From Plectosphaerella cucumerina (lineage: Eukaryota; Ascomycota; Sordariomycetes; Glomerellales; Plectosphaerellaceae): a stretch of 64,000 nt of DNA. Position numbers and translations under genes: made by a program. Numbering within the stretch: position 1 is the stretch's first letter; every line of letters begins with the position of its first letter. Below the pieces are notes generated by a model, which was not told the DNA's origin, ran no database searches, and worked only from the letters and a program-made list of their open reading frames with translations. Of this stretch, positions 1-9,473 are shown in pieces. The stretch is from contig JAGPXD010000003.1 of NCBI GenBank assembly GCA_020746995.1, positions 124,001 to 188,000 of the forward strand. Direction: 5' to 3'.

Positions 1-33
1 TGCCAGATATTGAGAGTCGATCTTGGACGAGTT

Positions 34-957
34 TTACTCCCGAACTCTTCGACGGAGGTAGTCAGCAACAGACGCCAGTTGTAACCCTCTCCGGTGGTTC
101 AGCGTCATGTCAACCGGCCAGGATACCCCTTTCCCCGCGGCAAACACTCCACGGTACTTGATCATCTTGTCTTGAGGCTGCCGATTCAGCTCCTCCCGCA
201 GGAATTCGACACTCCAGCGCTGTCGTGAGAATTCCCGTCCCATGACTTTTTTCACCAAGTCCGCCAGTCGCCCGTAAGAAATGGTATCTCCAGCGACAAA
301 CACCACTCCTTCCGTTGTCTCGTCCGGCCGCCAGATGACTTCGGCCACCATGCGCCCGATGTCTTCCACGGTTGTGACCGTAACCTCGGTGGTCCAGTCG
401 CCCAGCGCCCTGGTGGCAGAACCACTCAAGTCGACGATGCCGAAGCTGGGTTCAAACAGGAAGCTGACGAACATGCCCGTTGAAAGAATCGTCCACTGCG
501 TCTCAGTCTGTGACCGTAACAGCGCCCGGACACTGAGCTGTTCGTCGAAAAGGTCCTGCGCGCTGCCCTTTCCAATGGCGTCATAGTCGACGCCAAATTG
601 CCAGGGGATGAGTCGACGCGCGCCGGCGGCAAGCGAGGCCCGGGCGATCTTGAGCTGGGTACCGGGCGGGAGCCACATGCCCGTGCAGACGATGATGGTG
701 TCAAAGGGCCGAAGGGTGTCCGCGAGGGCCTCATGTGTGTCCGCGACGACATCGCCGGGCACGAGTTTGATACCAAGGGAACGGAAGTGTTCCGCCTGAG
801 TTCTTTTCGCAGGGTCATCGGAGGCGATGGTTTCTTGACGGAGGAGGAGGGAAATAGGGGTCGAGTCATAGTAGGGGTGGGATACGAGGCTTGTGAGTAC
901 AGCGTTGCCCAGCTCGCCGGCGCCAAGGACGATAATTCCGTTCTTCTTTGCGGACAT
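34..957 (-). CDS. NmrA-like / isoflavone reductase-family oxidoreductase
   Basis: Single-exon gene of 307 residues. It opens with a beta strand and a glycine-rich nucleotide loop (GAGELG at about residues 12-17), the Rossmann signature of NmrA-like atypical short-chain dehydrogenases. The rest looks like the fungal isoflavone reductase-like group: no catalytic YxxxK motif is obvious, and a Q-F-G-V-D-Y segment follows the fourth strand, as is common there. It is probably a cytosolic NAD(P)H-dependent reductase or a redox-sensing NmrA-type protein; the substrate cannot be told. The next gene upstream, PAD1, lies on the same strand 362 bp away. Whether the reductase acts with the PAD1/FDC1 pair on aromatic acids is only inference from position. 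Confidence 0.75.
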   Translation of the reverse strand: MSAKKNGIIVLGAGELGNAVLTSLVSHPYYDSTPISLLLRQETIASDDPAKRTQAEHFRSLGIKLVPGDVVADTHEALADTLRPFDTIIVCTGMWLPPGTQLKIARASLAAGARRLIPWQFGVDYDAIGKGSAQDLFDEQLSVRALLRSQTETQWTILSTGMFVSFLFEPSFGIVDLSGSATRALGDWTTEVTVTTVEDIGRMVAEVIWRPDETTEGVVFVAGDTISYGRLADLVKKVMGREFSRQRWSVEFLREELNRQPQDKMIKYRGVFAAGKGVSWPVDMTLNHRRGLQLASVADYLRRRVRE

Positions 958-1319
958 TTCGAGTCGTCGAGCGATGTTTGTCGTGTCCAGTTGGTGCTAG
1001 AGCTTGAACACAGATTGTTGACCTTGAGCGCGAGACGATTGGAATCTGACGTTGGTGGAACAGCTTTGCAGAGTGCGTAGGTAAAAGCAGGCTTTTGAAG
1101 CGTCCATCTCCCACACTGCTCACAGCATAGCATCGCTTTATTTAGGTATGCTGACGGCAACTATCAGTCGATCTTGTGGCTGAGGTCATCCACGATGACA
1201 AATACAGAGGGCATGCGAAGATCCATTGTTGACCCAGACTCGGACTTCAGAGTTCATACCTCCTAATCCCGACCGCCCTGTCTTCTTTGCGAGCCGTTCA
1301 ATTGTCGCCGAGGGGCATT
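958..1319. other. Intergenic stretch, PAD1 3' end to reductase start
   Basis: A 362-bp gap between two minus-strand genes. It should hold the 3' UTR of PAD1 and the promoter of the reductase. I see no further gene or clear motif in it. Confidence 0.5.
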
Positions 1320-2123
1320 TCACTCCTTCTTGAACCCCTCCCATCTCTCGAAACCAGCAACATGGAATCCTAGCAGATCCAGCATCCGCCCCACACTCTG
1401 GTCAACAATCTCTTCCACGGTCTCGGGTCGGGTGTAGAATGCCGGCACAGGTGGAAAGATGATGGCTCCAGCTCGGCGCAAGAACAGCATGTTGTCGAGG
1501 TGAATATCGCTCAGGGGTGTCTCGCGGACGACAAGCGCCAGTCGCCTGCTCTCCTTCAATGTGACGTCTGCAGCTCGGGCGACAAGGTCATCGCCGAATC
1601 CCCCGCGGACGGCCGCGAGAGTCTTCATGCTACACGGCACGATAATCATGCCGTCGTGTTGGAAGGAACCCGACGCCACCGGCGCCGACATGTCCCGGGC
1701 GGTATAGTTGCGATGGGCCAGCGCCCGAATCTGAGTCTCGTTCAAGGGTGTCTCATACTTGAGCGTTGCGAGTGCCCATTTGCTTATGATGAGATGTGTC
1801 TCAACATCCAGATCCCGGAGCAGCTCGAGAAGTCGAATGGCGTAAGCCGTGCCTGTTGCGCCTGTAACTCCAACCACAATTCTTCGAGGACGCCGAGGCA
1901 TCAGGATGACTTTGCCCTGGGTGCCATTTCTGTTATGCGTTGCTTGGCTGGTCATCTCCAGCTTTAAAGATGAGCTTGAGAAAGCTAGCTTCGAGTGGCA
2001 TCTGTATGGTGTTCTGTTTTGGATCGTTTGGCTGGCTTGGAAGGGCCATGAAGCAGCAATGCTCCTCTCCCGCATCGTTGCCCACACTCCAAAGGCCGGC
2101 AGATTGGCGACTGTGCGCAGCAT
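1320..2123 (-). CDS. PAD1: Flavin prenyltransferase, PAD1/UbiX family
   Basis: 267 residues, no intron. The core begins near residue 81 with R-I-V-V-G-V-T-G-A-T-G, the UbiX/Pad1 flavin-binding start. It continues with the S-K-W-A loop and the P-C-S-M-K-T-L-A segment of the FMN site, and ends with the family's V-E-E-I-V-D helix. UbiX/Pad1 enzymes prenylate reduced FMN with dimethylallyl phosphate to give prenylated FMN, the cofactor of UbiD/FDC1 decarboxylases. The first 80 residues are basic and Ser/Thr-rich and could be a mitochondrial presequence; an internal Met at residue 57 or 75 would give a cytosolic form. Its divergent neighbour is an FDC1-type decarboxylase, which strongly supports the assignment. 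Confidence 0.9.
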   Translation of the reverse strand: MLRTVANLPAFGVWATMRERSIAASWPFQASQTIQNRTPYRCHSKLAFSSSSLKLEMTSQATHNRNGTQGKVILMPRRPRRIVVGVTGATGTAYAIRLLELLRDLDVETHLIISKWALATLKYETPLNETQIRALAHRNYTARDMSAPVASGSFQHDGMIIVPCSMKTLAAVRGGFGDDLVARAADVTLKESRRLALVVRETPLSDIHLDNMLFLRRAGAIIFPPVPAFYTRPETVEEIVDQSVGRMLDLLGFHVAGFERWEGFKKE

Positions 2124-2708
2124 GCTGGCATTATGGATGTCGTAATTGAAGAGTTTTGATGGTCGTATTGTTCAATGTCGGAACCTGCATAGAGCTACTA
2201 CCACAAAACGGTCCTAAAATTGGTGTGCTGCGCTGTTGAGAACACAGAGTATTGGAAGAATAGCAGGACAAGTGAGGCGGTCCAATGTCAAGTCGTGTCT
2301 ACGGTGACTGGTGCAAAACCGCAACTGATCAGAAATCTATGTCACAAGTGTAATCGTCATGAGTGCATCCTGGTCAGCATGTGTCCCCGGAAGAAACAGT
2401 GTGCATCCCCATTTTTGGGGTGCTCGGCAATCGCTCCATGGAACTTCCATGGACGGTTCGTGCCGTGCCCCCGTCCTCGACCAGTATCACCCTTGTAATG
2501 TGCTACAAGACTCGGTAACCGAGCCAGAACAGTTGATCCGACGGGTCACGGCAGGCTTGTGTATTTTGAATGTTCAGTTGTTGGTACCATGACTGACTTC
2601 CAAGCGATAGGCATCTCCAGAATCCGAGACTTGGCAGTTCAACCCCAACCAGCATCCAACATGCTCTTCTTCAGGATAGCAAGTATTCACTAGACATCAG
2701 AGTTTGAG
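2124..2708. promoter_or_regulatory. Shared bidirectional promoter of PAD1 and FDC1
   Basis: 585 bp separate the two divergent start codons. The stretch contains a perfect palindrome with 7-bp arms (TCCATGG, 5-bp spacer, CCATGGA) at 2435-2453. Just before it, at about 2407-2420, lies a CCCC-A/T-run-GGGG inverted repeat. These are candidate binding sites for a common regulator. In Aspergillus niger the orthologous pair flanks the regulator gene sdrA; here no regulator gene lies between them. Confidence 0.55.
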
Positions 2709-4418
2709 ATGCAACGATATTGCCTGCACGTCTTTCGGCATTTCCAATCCATAACCCGACTTCCTACTGCTGTGCGGTTGATTCACAAGCCTAGCACAAC
2801 TGCCGGTACCCGACATGCGACGATAGCGGCTGAGAAGGTGACTGCGGTGGAGGCCCAGATGAACTTTCGAAAGTTCATCGACATCCTTCGTGAAGACGGA
2901 GACTTGGCTGAGATCAACGATGAAGTTGACCCTTATCTCGAGGTGGGCGCCATCGTTCGCCGGGTAAGCGAGGTCAACGACAAGGCGCCGCTCTTCAACA
3001 ACGTCCGCGGCGCACGACATGGGTTGTGGCGCATCTTCGGCAACGCCGCCAGCCTGCGGAGTGACAGCACGGAGAGATTCGGGCGCGTTGCGAGAAACCT
3101 TGGCTTGCCTCCGGATGCAACATGGAAGGACATATCAAATCGGTTCATGGAATGGAAGAAGACCCCCCCGCTGCCACCAAACATTCTACGCACCGGACCG
3201 TGCAAGCAAAACCTGCTGTTCGGAGAGGACATCGATCTCGAAGCGCTCCCTGCGCCCTATCTACACGAGGGAGACGGGGGCAAGTATCTCCAGACATATG
3301 GAGTGCATGTTCTGCAGACTCCTGACAAATCATGGACCAATTGGTCGATCTTTCGCGGAATGGTTCACGACAGAAACCATTTGGTCTGCCTGGTCGGAGA
3401 CGGCCAGCATAACTCTGTCATTCGAAACCTATGGACACAGGAGGGGAAAGACGAAGTACCTTGGGCACTAGCCATGGGTGTGCCTCCTATTGCATCCATT
3501 GTGGCATCAATGCCAGTTCCCGAAGGCATGTCAGAGAGCGAGTACATCGGGGCAGTGACTGGCAGGCCTCTCGATCTCGTCAAATGCGAGCTCAGTGATC
3601 TCCTAGTTCCTGCCAACAGCGAAATCGTCTTCGAAGGAACAATGCATCTCACGGAAAAAATGGCAGAAGGTCCCTTTGGCGACTACCTTGGCATCATGTT
3701 GGATAGCCCGCCCAAGATGGGCCCTCTTTTCCGGGTTGACTGCATCACATACCGCGATGATGCCATCTTGCCAGTATCTTGCCCAGGCCAAATCACGGAC
3801 GAATCTGTAAGTGTCGCGTTGATCCGCCGAGGTTCGTTTTCTGAACCCTTTTCGCAGCATACCACGGCTCAACTGGCTGCCCCCGAGCTGCTCATGCTGT
3901 GCCAAGAACACGGGCTGCCCGTGAAAGCGGCATATGCCCCTGTCGAGACTATGGCAACATGGTGCGCATTGCAGATTGACACCCAAGAACTGCGCAAGAT
4001 GAGGACGAATTCTCGAGAGTTTTGCAACAGACTAGGAGATCTTGCCTTCGGACACAAGAGCTGCATGCTCATCAACCGCCTGCTCGTCATGGGGGACGAC
4101 ATCGACGTCTACGATTGGAACAAAGTTATCTGGGCATTCTCAACCCGTTGCCGTCCTGGTCATGACGAGTACTTGTTCGAAGACGTCCGCTGCCACCCGC
4201 TGAACCCGTACATGTCCCAGACGTCGGGGTCGCCGCGACGGGGTGGGAAGGTAGTCTCGGACTGCCTGCTAGCCTCGGAGTATGAAAGGCCACGGAATTT
4301 CAAGCACGTCAACTTCGAGACTTCATATCCCGAGAGCATCAAACGAAAGGTATTGCAGAGGTGGAAGACGATGGGCTCGCCGGCTCGTCGGCTCCATGAG
4401 TGTGGGGAAGAGGGGTGA
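2709..4418 (+). CDS. FDC1: prFMN-dependent UbiD/FDC1-type decarboxylase
   Basis: Two exons inferred: 2709-3806 and 3858-4418, giving 552 residues. The family reaction is reversible non-oxidative decarboxylation of (mostly aromatic) acids with prenylated FMN made by the PAD1 product. Visible family features are the T-N-W-S-I-x-R segment (Arg216, equivalent to Arg173 of A. niger Fdc1), a His in G-Q-H (residue 234), and E-G-P-F-G-D (Glu320 and Asp325). The last residue is Glu282 in A. niger Fdc1, so Asp replaces Glu. The first ~50 residues are basic and could target mitochondria; Met51 is an alternative start. The 51-bp intron (GTAAGT...TTTTCGCAG) is stop-free and in phase. Removing it joins I-T-D-E-S directly to H-T-T-A-Q-L, as the family requires. 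The substrate is unknown. Confidence 0.87.
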   Translation: MQRYCLHVFRHFQSITRLPTAVRLIHKPSTTAGTRHATIAAEKVTAVEAQMNFRKFIDILREDGDLAEINDEVDPYLEVGAIVRRVSEVNDKAPLFNNVRGARHGLWRIFGNAASLRSDSTERFGRVARNLGLPPDATWKDISNRFMEWKKTPPLPPNILRTGPCKQNLLFGEDIDLEALPAPYLHEGDGGKYLQTYGVHVLQTPDKSWTNWSIFRGMVHDRNHLVCLVGDGQHNSVIRNLWTQEGKDEVPWALAMGVPPIASIVASMPVPEGMSESEYIGAVTGRPLDLVKCELSDLLVPANSEIVFEGTMHLTEKMAEGPFGDYLGIMLDSPPKMGPLFRVDCITYRDDAILPVSCPGQITDESVSVALIRRGSFSEPFSQHTTAQLAAPELLMLCQEHGLPVKAAYAPVETMATWCALQIDTQELRKMRTNSREFCNRLGDLAFGHKSCMLINRLLVMGDDIDVYDWNKVIWAFSTRCRPGHDEYLFEDVRCHPLNPYMSQTSGSPRRGGKVVSDCLLASEYERPRNFKHVNFETSYPESIKRKVLQRWKTMGSPARRLHECGEEG

Positions 4419-4854
4419 AAGGGGGCGAAAAGGGGGCGACCGTGGGGGGATGTACGTGGGGAAGGGACATCGACTCGCGTACAAACGAGGGTGACGACTT
4501 CTCTCCAGGGTTTCCAAGAAATGATTATCCATTTTGAGTAAGCCTGGATCGAATGGACTGCCGAGGGAAGTAATGCGGGAAGCCAAATTGCTCAAGAAGG
4601 TTGTCGTCAGAGACTGCCCGGACCCCCACGAGCCCCCACCGAGGCTTCAATTCCCCGGCTTCGGGGGCATCGTGACCTGGAGTCTCCGAGTTCATGAGCG
4701 GGGGTCCGGGGCTCCGTGGGGGCACCGTTGAGATGTTATAAAGCGAGTTGACCTCTTGCTTCCGCTCCGTCTTCTTTCAGAATTTTGGTTGCTACTGTAT
4801 TTCCCTCGCCGGCTCTCAATTTCCATTCGTATCTTTTACCCTCTTCCATCCAAG
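4419..4854 (+). promoter_or_regulatory. Promoter and leader of the ureidoglycolate lyase gene
   Basis: 436 bp, GC-rich in the middle, with a TATAAA box at 4737-4742 placed 118 bp before the chosen ATG. I found no convincing GATA (AreA-type) or purine-pathway activator site by eye. Confidence 0.5.
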
Positions 4855-5586
4855 ATGCCCATTTCACTTTCCCTGAACGGGGAGACCCGGACCATCACAG
4901 CGGAACCTCTGACTCCCGAGGCCTTCGCCCCTTTTGGAGATGTCCTCCAGAACCCTCGTCCAGATGTGCACCCGGCCACAAACCCAATTCCCGAAGACAT
5001 CGCCTCGGCGGCGATACGCTCCGACCAGGTCATAGCGTTCAAGTTCCACTACCCTCCTACACCCCAGAACCTGTACCCGCAAGCCCCCAGCCAGACACCG
5101 TCCAACACATCCATGAGCGTCTTCGTCGTCGCCTCAAGTCCGTCTGCCAGGACCAGCTACACACTCGGCTTGCTGGAGCGCCATCCCTTCACTTCACAGA
5201 GCTTCATTCCAATGGTCACACCAGAGGGATGCTCTTATCTGGTTCTGGTGGCCCCTAGCTTGGCGCCTGTCGAGCTTGGAAAGGACTTCTCGTTCCCGCT
5301 GCAGCCTGACGAGAAGGGCCGAACGACCCTTCAGGGAAGCGGCTTGCCAGATCTGACTCAGATCAAGGCCTTTGTCGTTTCTGGGCGACAGGCCGTCACC
5401 TACGGGGCAGGAACATGGCACGCGCCAATGGTTGTTCTCGGGCCTGAGGGTACTGCCATGGAGTTCATCGCCGTCCAGTTTGCGAATGGGGTTCGGAACG
5501 AAGACAGCCAGGAGGTTGTGTTTGGCGCATCGCAAAGCGGCGAGAAGGGCAGTATCCAGATCCGGATACCAGAGGAGGGGATTTGA
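4855..5586 (+). CDS. Ureidoglycolate lyase (allantoin catabolism)
   Basis: 243 residues, no intron. The sequence fits the AllA/Dal3 ureidoglycolate lyase family: an N-terminal L-T-P-E-A-F-A-P-F-G-D segment, a cupin-like core, and the Y-G-A-G-T-W-H-A-P-M signature near residue 190, whose His is expected at the active site. The enzyme splits ureidoglycolate to glyoxylate and urea, the last step of purine-ring nitrogen recovery. The reading frame is open 33 codons further upstream, but the start at 4855 was chosen because M-P-I-S-L matches the usual beginning and because the TATA box lies 118 bp before it. No other allantoin-pathway gene is in the window. Confidence 0.85.
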   Translation: MPISLSLNGETRTITAEPLTPEAFAPFGDVLQNPRPDVHPATNPIPEDIASAAIRSDQVIAFKFHYPPTPQNLYPQAPSQTPSNTSMSVFVVASSPSARTSYTLGLLERHPFTSQSFIPMVTPEGCSYLVLVAPSLAPVELGKDFSFPLQPDEKGRTTLQGSGLPDLTQIKAFVVSGRQAVTYGAGTWHAPMVVLGPEGTAMEFIAVQFANGVRNEDSQEVVFGASQSGEKGSIQIRIPEEGI

Positions 5587-5619
5587 TGCCGGGGCAGAAC
5601 ATCAGGAAGGTGACTTTAT

Positions 5620-6531
5620 CTACATCAGCACTTTCGTAAATGCATCCCCAAGACCTCTCTCCACGAGCCAACTCTCCATTGCCTTCATGTCTCCCCGATT
5701 GGCTCGTTGCCCTCTTCTCTCCCCAACAGAGTCTGTGATCTCCCGCATATCCTGGAAGACTCTGGACTGTATATCCTTCTCGCGATGTCGCTCGCTGACC
5801 TTTTTGTGATGTGCGGGAATGTCACCCCAGCTTTCCGTCTTGATGAACTTCATGTAATCGTCAATCCTTTGAGAGTCTCCCTCCAGACACAAAAGGCCAG
5901 GCTTCCCCGCGCATAGGAAGCCAGTGAGGTTGTAGCTCGGGGCGTTGATGATGAAATCGTCGCGCTTGGAGCGAGTGGAGATAGAGGGGAAATAGAACCA
6001 TACTCGGACAAGTGGTCCGCCTCTTTCGCTTCCGTGGACGCCTGCCTTTTCTGTCTCGGCCGCCTTTTCTTCCTCAAGATGCTGGACTGCCGCTTCTTGT
6101 ATGGACTGAATGGTGGCGAAGAGGTCGTCGCTGTCTTGTGAAATCTGAGAGCTGAGGTGGACCGTCGACGCCCTGCTCAGCCAGTCTGGCTGCCTTATTC
6201 TGACTCGTGGTCTGGGAAGTTCTTCCTGAACTTCATCTTCTGTCCAAGAAAACGGAATGACGATATCCAATTGCAGTGTCCTCTGATCTGAGGGACCTTC
6301 CGACTCTCCGATGGCCACAGTAAGAAGAAGAGAGACGTTAGGTATCGTCTTCAAAGAAGCAGTCGTGCTTTCCTCGCAGTGTTCCCTGAGAACGGCCAGA
6401 AGTTCCACAGACTCGCTGTCAATTGTGACCTCCTCTTCGGTTGGATACATAGCCATGAGAAGGTCGACCTGAGAAATTTGTTGCTCAACCAAATGAGGTG
6501 GCAGAACACGCCACGAAGCTGCCTCAGACAT
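5620..6531 (-). CDS. RWD domain-containing protein, RWDD2/DUF1115 type
   Basis: 303 residues, one exon. The N-terminal ~130 residues read like an RWD domain (Q-I-S-Q-V-D-L-L-M-A-M-Y-P-T-E-E-E near the start, then alternating strands ending in a proline-rich turn). The C-terminal half resembles DUF1115, including W-F-Y-F-P-S-I-S, a G-F-L-C-A-G-K-P-G-L segment, and a late K-F-I-K-T-E-S-W-G-D-I stretch. Human RWDD2A/B share this layout; the biochemical role is not established. Its 3' end lies only 33 bp from the 3' end of the ureidoglycolate lyase gene, so the two converge and their transcripts probably overlap. Confidence 0.7.
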   Translation of the reverse strand: MSEAASWRVLPPHLVEQQISQVDLLMAMYPTEEEVTIDSESVELLAVLREHCEESTTASLKTIPNVSLLLTVAIGESEGPSDQRTLQLDIVIPFSWTEDEVQEELPRPRVRIRQPDWLSRASTVHLSSQISQDSDDLFATIQSIQEAAVQHLEEEKAAETEKAGVHGSERGGPLVRVWFYFPSISTRSKRDDFIINAPSYNLTGFLCAGKPGLLCLEGDSQRIDDYMKFIKTESWGDIPAHHKKVSERHREKDIQSRVFQDMREITDSVGERRGQRANRGDMKAMESWLVERGLGDAFTKVLM

Positions 6532-6901
6532 TGTGTTGATATGGAAACTATCCCCTTCCCGTGATCACTGGGGATTTCGGGAAAAGGCCGCTGCTGCCCC
6601 CGTGACAATTGAAGGTGTTGCCGGGTTGTGAATAATCGCGGAATTGAATGTGCGTAAGGGACCAAAGTCTGTGAGCGTCGGTAGAGGTAATTTGAAGGTT
6701 GATCTTGGTATCATTGTAATGCTTCGAGGAATAGAGGTTACGCACGCTGGAAAACTTGAACCCATGCCGACTCCGGCATCGCGGGGAACCTCCACTGTGC
6801 ACACGCCACAACCCGCCGCCACTAACGCCACACCCTGAACACCACCATCATCTGTGATCTCACGGCTTCTCGTGGAATCGCACAGCAACATTACCTCAGG
6901 T
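6532..6901. other. Intergenic stretch upstream of the RWDD2-like gene
   Basis: 370 bp between the 3' end of the Golgi pH regulator gene and the start of the RWDD2-like gene, both on the minus strand. It should contain the latter's promoter. No distinctive motif was seen. Confidence 0.45.
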
Positions 6902-8557
6902 TCACGATCTCTTCTGACCGATCTCCTCTCCTCCATAATCATCCCAGTCCTCGCCATCGCCAGTAATCTTCCTGTTGACCCAAAGGCCCACTGCAGTCAC
7001 CGCGCTCGCGACTAGGAACCAGGCCTCGAACCACCCGTCGACAAAGCGCGGATCCAGCGCGCTTCGCAGCGCCTCGCTGACTGCCGACCCCATTTCCGCA
7101 GGCAGGTTGCTACGCAGTAGCAGCGCGGCGCTGATGACGTAGACAGCCGATACTTGACCCGTGATGAGTGCCAAGTTTGCCTGAGCTTGGAAAAGGAGCC
7201 CTGGCGCGAAGCGGGCAAAGAGATGGAACGTCTGTGTCGCAGATGATGCGCTGGCAGCCAAGATGACGCCGCTGAGCAGGAACGAGATCTGACGAGCCCA
7301 TGCATCTTGATCAAGCATCGGATCCCAGTGACGGGCAAGCAACCCGAGAAATCGGTTTATTGGGTCGGTTGAGGAGAAGGCGGCAGCGGGAGAGTAGGCT
7401 CGTCGGATCGTGGTGAGCGTGGTGGCGAGAATGCGATAGACGCAGTAGAGACTGAAGACATAGTGCGGCACCGTCAGCAGCCGGCCGAGAGCCGTGGACG
7501 CCCGGGCGCTGGCGGCTTGTCGTGTGCGCATGAGACCGAGGTTTGAGGCGAGGCTGGCCTCCATCGCCTCGAGGCCGGCAATCTCGACGCGAAGCCCGCG
7601 CATCTCAGCCTCCTCGCCGCCTCCGCCGCGTATGGTGCCGAGCATTTTGCCCATGATGCCGCCAGAAGTATTATGAGTCTGAGCGGTTGATGCCTTTCGC
7701 TCCAATGTCTGCAGTCTGTGGCGCTTGGTAAGGAGCATCTCGCTGGTGGCATCCAGGCCGGCCTGCTTTCTCGAAATGTCGACATCCGTCACCGGCTTTT
7801 TCCTTCTCTCCGAGGCGCCGCCAAACATGTGCCATGGCGTTGACGCGGCCGCGAAACCGCTCAGCATGGCCATCAGCGCGATGCCAATGACGCCAATCCT
7901 CTCAAGACACTCTCTGGTCCACCCGCCGGGGGCAGGGGCGTCCTTTCTCGTCTGCGTCGCAAAGGTCTCGCTGTCGACAGGCACAAACATGCCCAGGCTC
8001 CAAAACGAGACCAGCCATCCCGCGAAAACGGCCAACTGCAGTCCCCAAGCGAACCGCGGCAGGTTGCCTTTGGATGTGCGCTGAAAACGCCACCCCAGCC
8101 CGGAGATCACGCTTTGGATCTCCAAGAACGGTATCACACCGACCAGAAGAAGCAGCAGCGTGGGCACGGTGATGCGCAGGCCCGTTTCTCGAGCCTTCGG
8201 GCTGACGATGCCCGCAATCTCGCAAAGTATCAGCTCTCCCAATACCGCCGCAAGCGCGATAGTAGTGCTGAATGTCGCTGCCGCCACTCTTCTTCTTAGG
8301 CTCTTGCGACCATGTTCGGCGTGCGCCTGTCGCAGGCTAGGCGGTGCGTGGGAGGGAAGCACGTTGTCGTCACCGTCGCGGGCATCGTGAACTCGTGCGA
8401 GGCGTGGGAAGATGTGACGTCCGGCGAGAATAAAGACCGTCGCAAAGGTCGCAAGGAAAGGCCCGAGGGATAGGAGGAGGCCCGTCGTGGAGGGCGCATT
8501 GGGGTCTATCGGTGCGCAGCCATCGTCGTCGCAGCCAGAGGAGAACGGCCAGCGCAT
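6902..8557 (-). CDS. Golgi pH regulator (GPHR/GPR89-type) membrane protein
   Basis: 551 residues, one exon. About nine hydrophobic segments are visible, with the first at roughly residues 26-48, two more around 89-117 and 126-150, and four clustered near the C-terminus. A charged coiled-coil-like loop sits in the middle (about residues 260-345), containing a K-R-H-R-L-Q-T-L-E-R-K heptad stretch and a glycine-rich linker. This order (GPHR N-domain, cytosolic loop, ABA-GPCR-like domain) matches the GPHR family. In animals these are Golgi anion channels needed for luminal acidification; the plant homologues (GTG) were proposed as G-protein-like. Function in fungi is inferred from the family. Confidence 0.8.
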   Translation of the reverse strand: MRWPFSSGCDDDGCAPIDPNAPSTTGLLLSLGPFLATFATVFILAGRHIFPRLARVHDARDGDDNVLPSHAPPSLRQAHAEHGRKSLRRRVAAATFSTTIALAAVLGELILCEIAGIVSPKARETGLRITVPTLLLLLVGVIPFLEIQSVISGLGWRFQRTSKGNLPRFAWGLQLAVFAGWLVSFWSLGMFVPVDSETFATQTRKDAPAPGGWTRECLERIGVIGIALMAMLSGFAAASTPWHMFGGASERRKKPVTDVDISRKQAGLDATSEMLLTKRHRLQTLERKASTAQTHNTSGGIMGKMLGTIRGGGGEEAEMRGLRVEIAGLEAMEASLASNLGLMRTRQAASARASTALGRLLTVPHYVFSLYCVYRILATTLTTIRRAYSPAAAFSSTDPINRFLGLLARHWDPMLDQDAWARQISFLLSGVILAASASSATQTFHLFARFAPGLLFQAQANLALITGQVSAVYVISAALLLRSNLPAEMGSAVSEALRSALDPRFVDGWFEAWFLVASAVTAVGLWVNRKITGDGEDWDDYGGEEIGQKRS

Positions 8558-9473
8558 TTGTACGAAGGCGCAAGCGCTGATGAGGGAGCCGTGGTATCGG
8601 TCGTTGTGTTATCGACAGAGGCTGAACCAATGCATCGATGACGCGATCGAGGCGGGAGCGCGAGAGGAGGAGGGGCAGAGCAGCATCAGCATGGATGATG
8701 CTGGTGGTTCGTTGTCAATTGATTCCAAAGCGACCTGGAGATGTAGGTGGTAGAAGTCCGACCGCAGTGGGAGGTTCCACGTCTTCCGCGACTTGGACGG
8801 TTCCATTGTACGGGGCGTGTCACAGGGGTTGGCGCGTGCCGAAGCCCGAGCGAGCGGCGGACCATTCAGTCTACACCCTCACTTCGAGGGTCGCAAGACA
8901 AAACAGACGTAAACCGCGAGTACAACATGCAAAAGACCATGCATATACCTGTAATTTATTTACCGGGCGTTGTCACCAAGGCCTTCCACGTCGATTGGAC
9001 CTTTGACTTGAGTCTTGGACCTAGGCTGTCGCCAGCATACGGATCTTGTCCTCCAACGACGAGACTGGTCAATGTGAGATCATCAGTCGACAGACAAGAG
9101 CCGTGGGTAGATGCTCCAGCCTGGACTGCGTTCTCACGGTTTCTCCGTATGTAGCTTCCGGATGAACCCGCTTCACGAAACAAGAGGAGGTCACAAGATA
9201 GAGATGACCGAGCAACATCGCTAGGTCATGATTTCTGCATTTCACCTGGCCTACCTGGCTTTGCACCGTCGCCTGCGCTACCTCTACAACCAGGCTTGCC
9301 CCCCAAAAAACAAGGTGTGTAACGTATCTTCTCGTCCCACCTCGGCGCTGTTGGTATCAACGAAGGTCGTCTCAGTCGTGGAAATGTAGAGTATCGAAAA
9401 AAGCAAGGAAACAACCCCCTTCATGTCCCGCTCTAAACACTTGATGCGCCGTGCCGATCGTTCTAGCCGTCCA
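8558..9473. other. Intergenic stretch, Golgi pH regulator promoter and Usp 3' UTR
   Basis: 916 bp between two minus-strand genes. Several short open frames exist on both strands but none is longer than 135 codons or resembles a known protein. It should include the promoter of the Golgi pH regulator gene and the 3' UTR of the universal stress protein gene. Confidence 0.45.
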
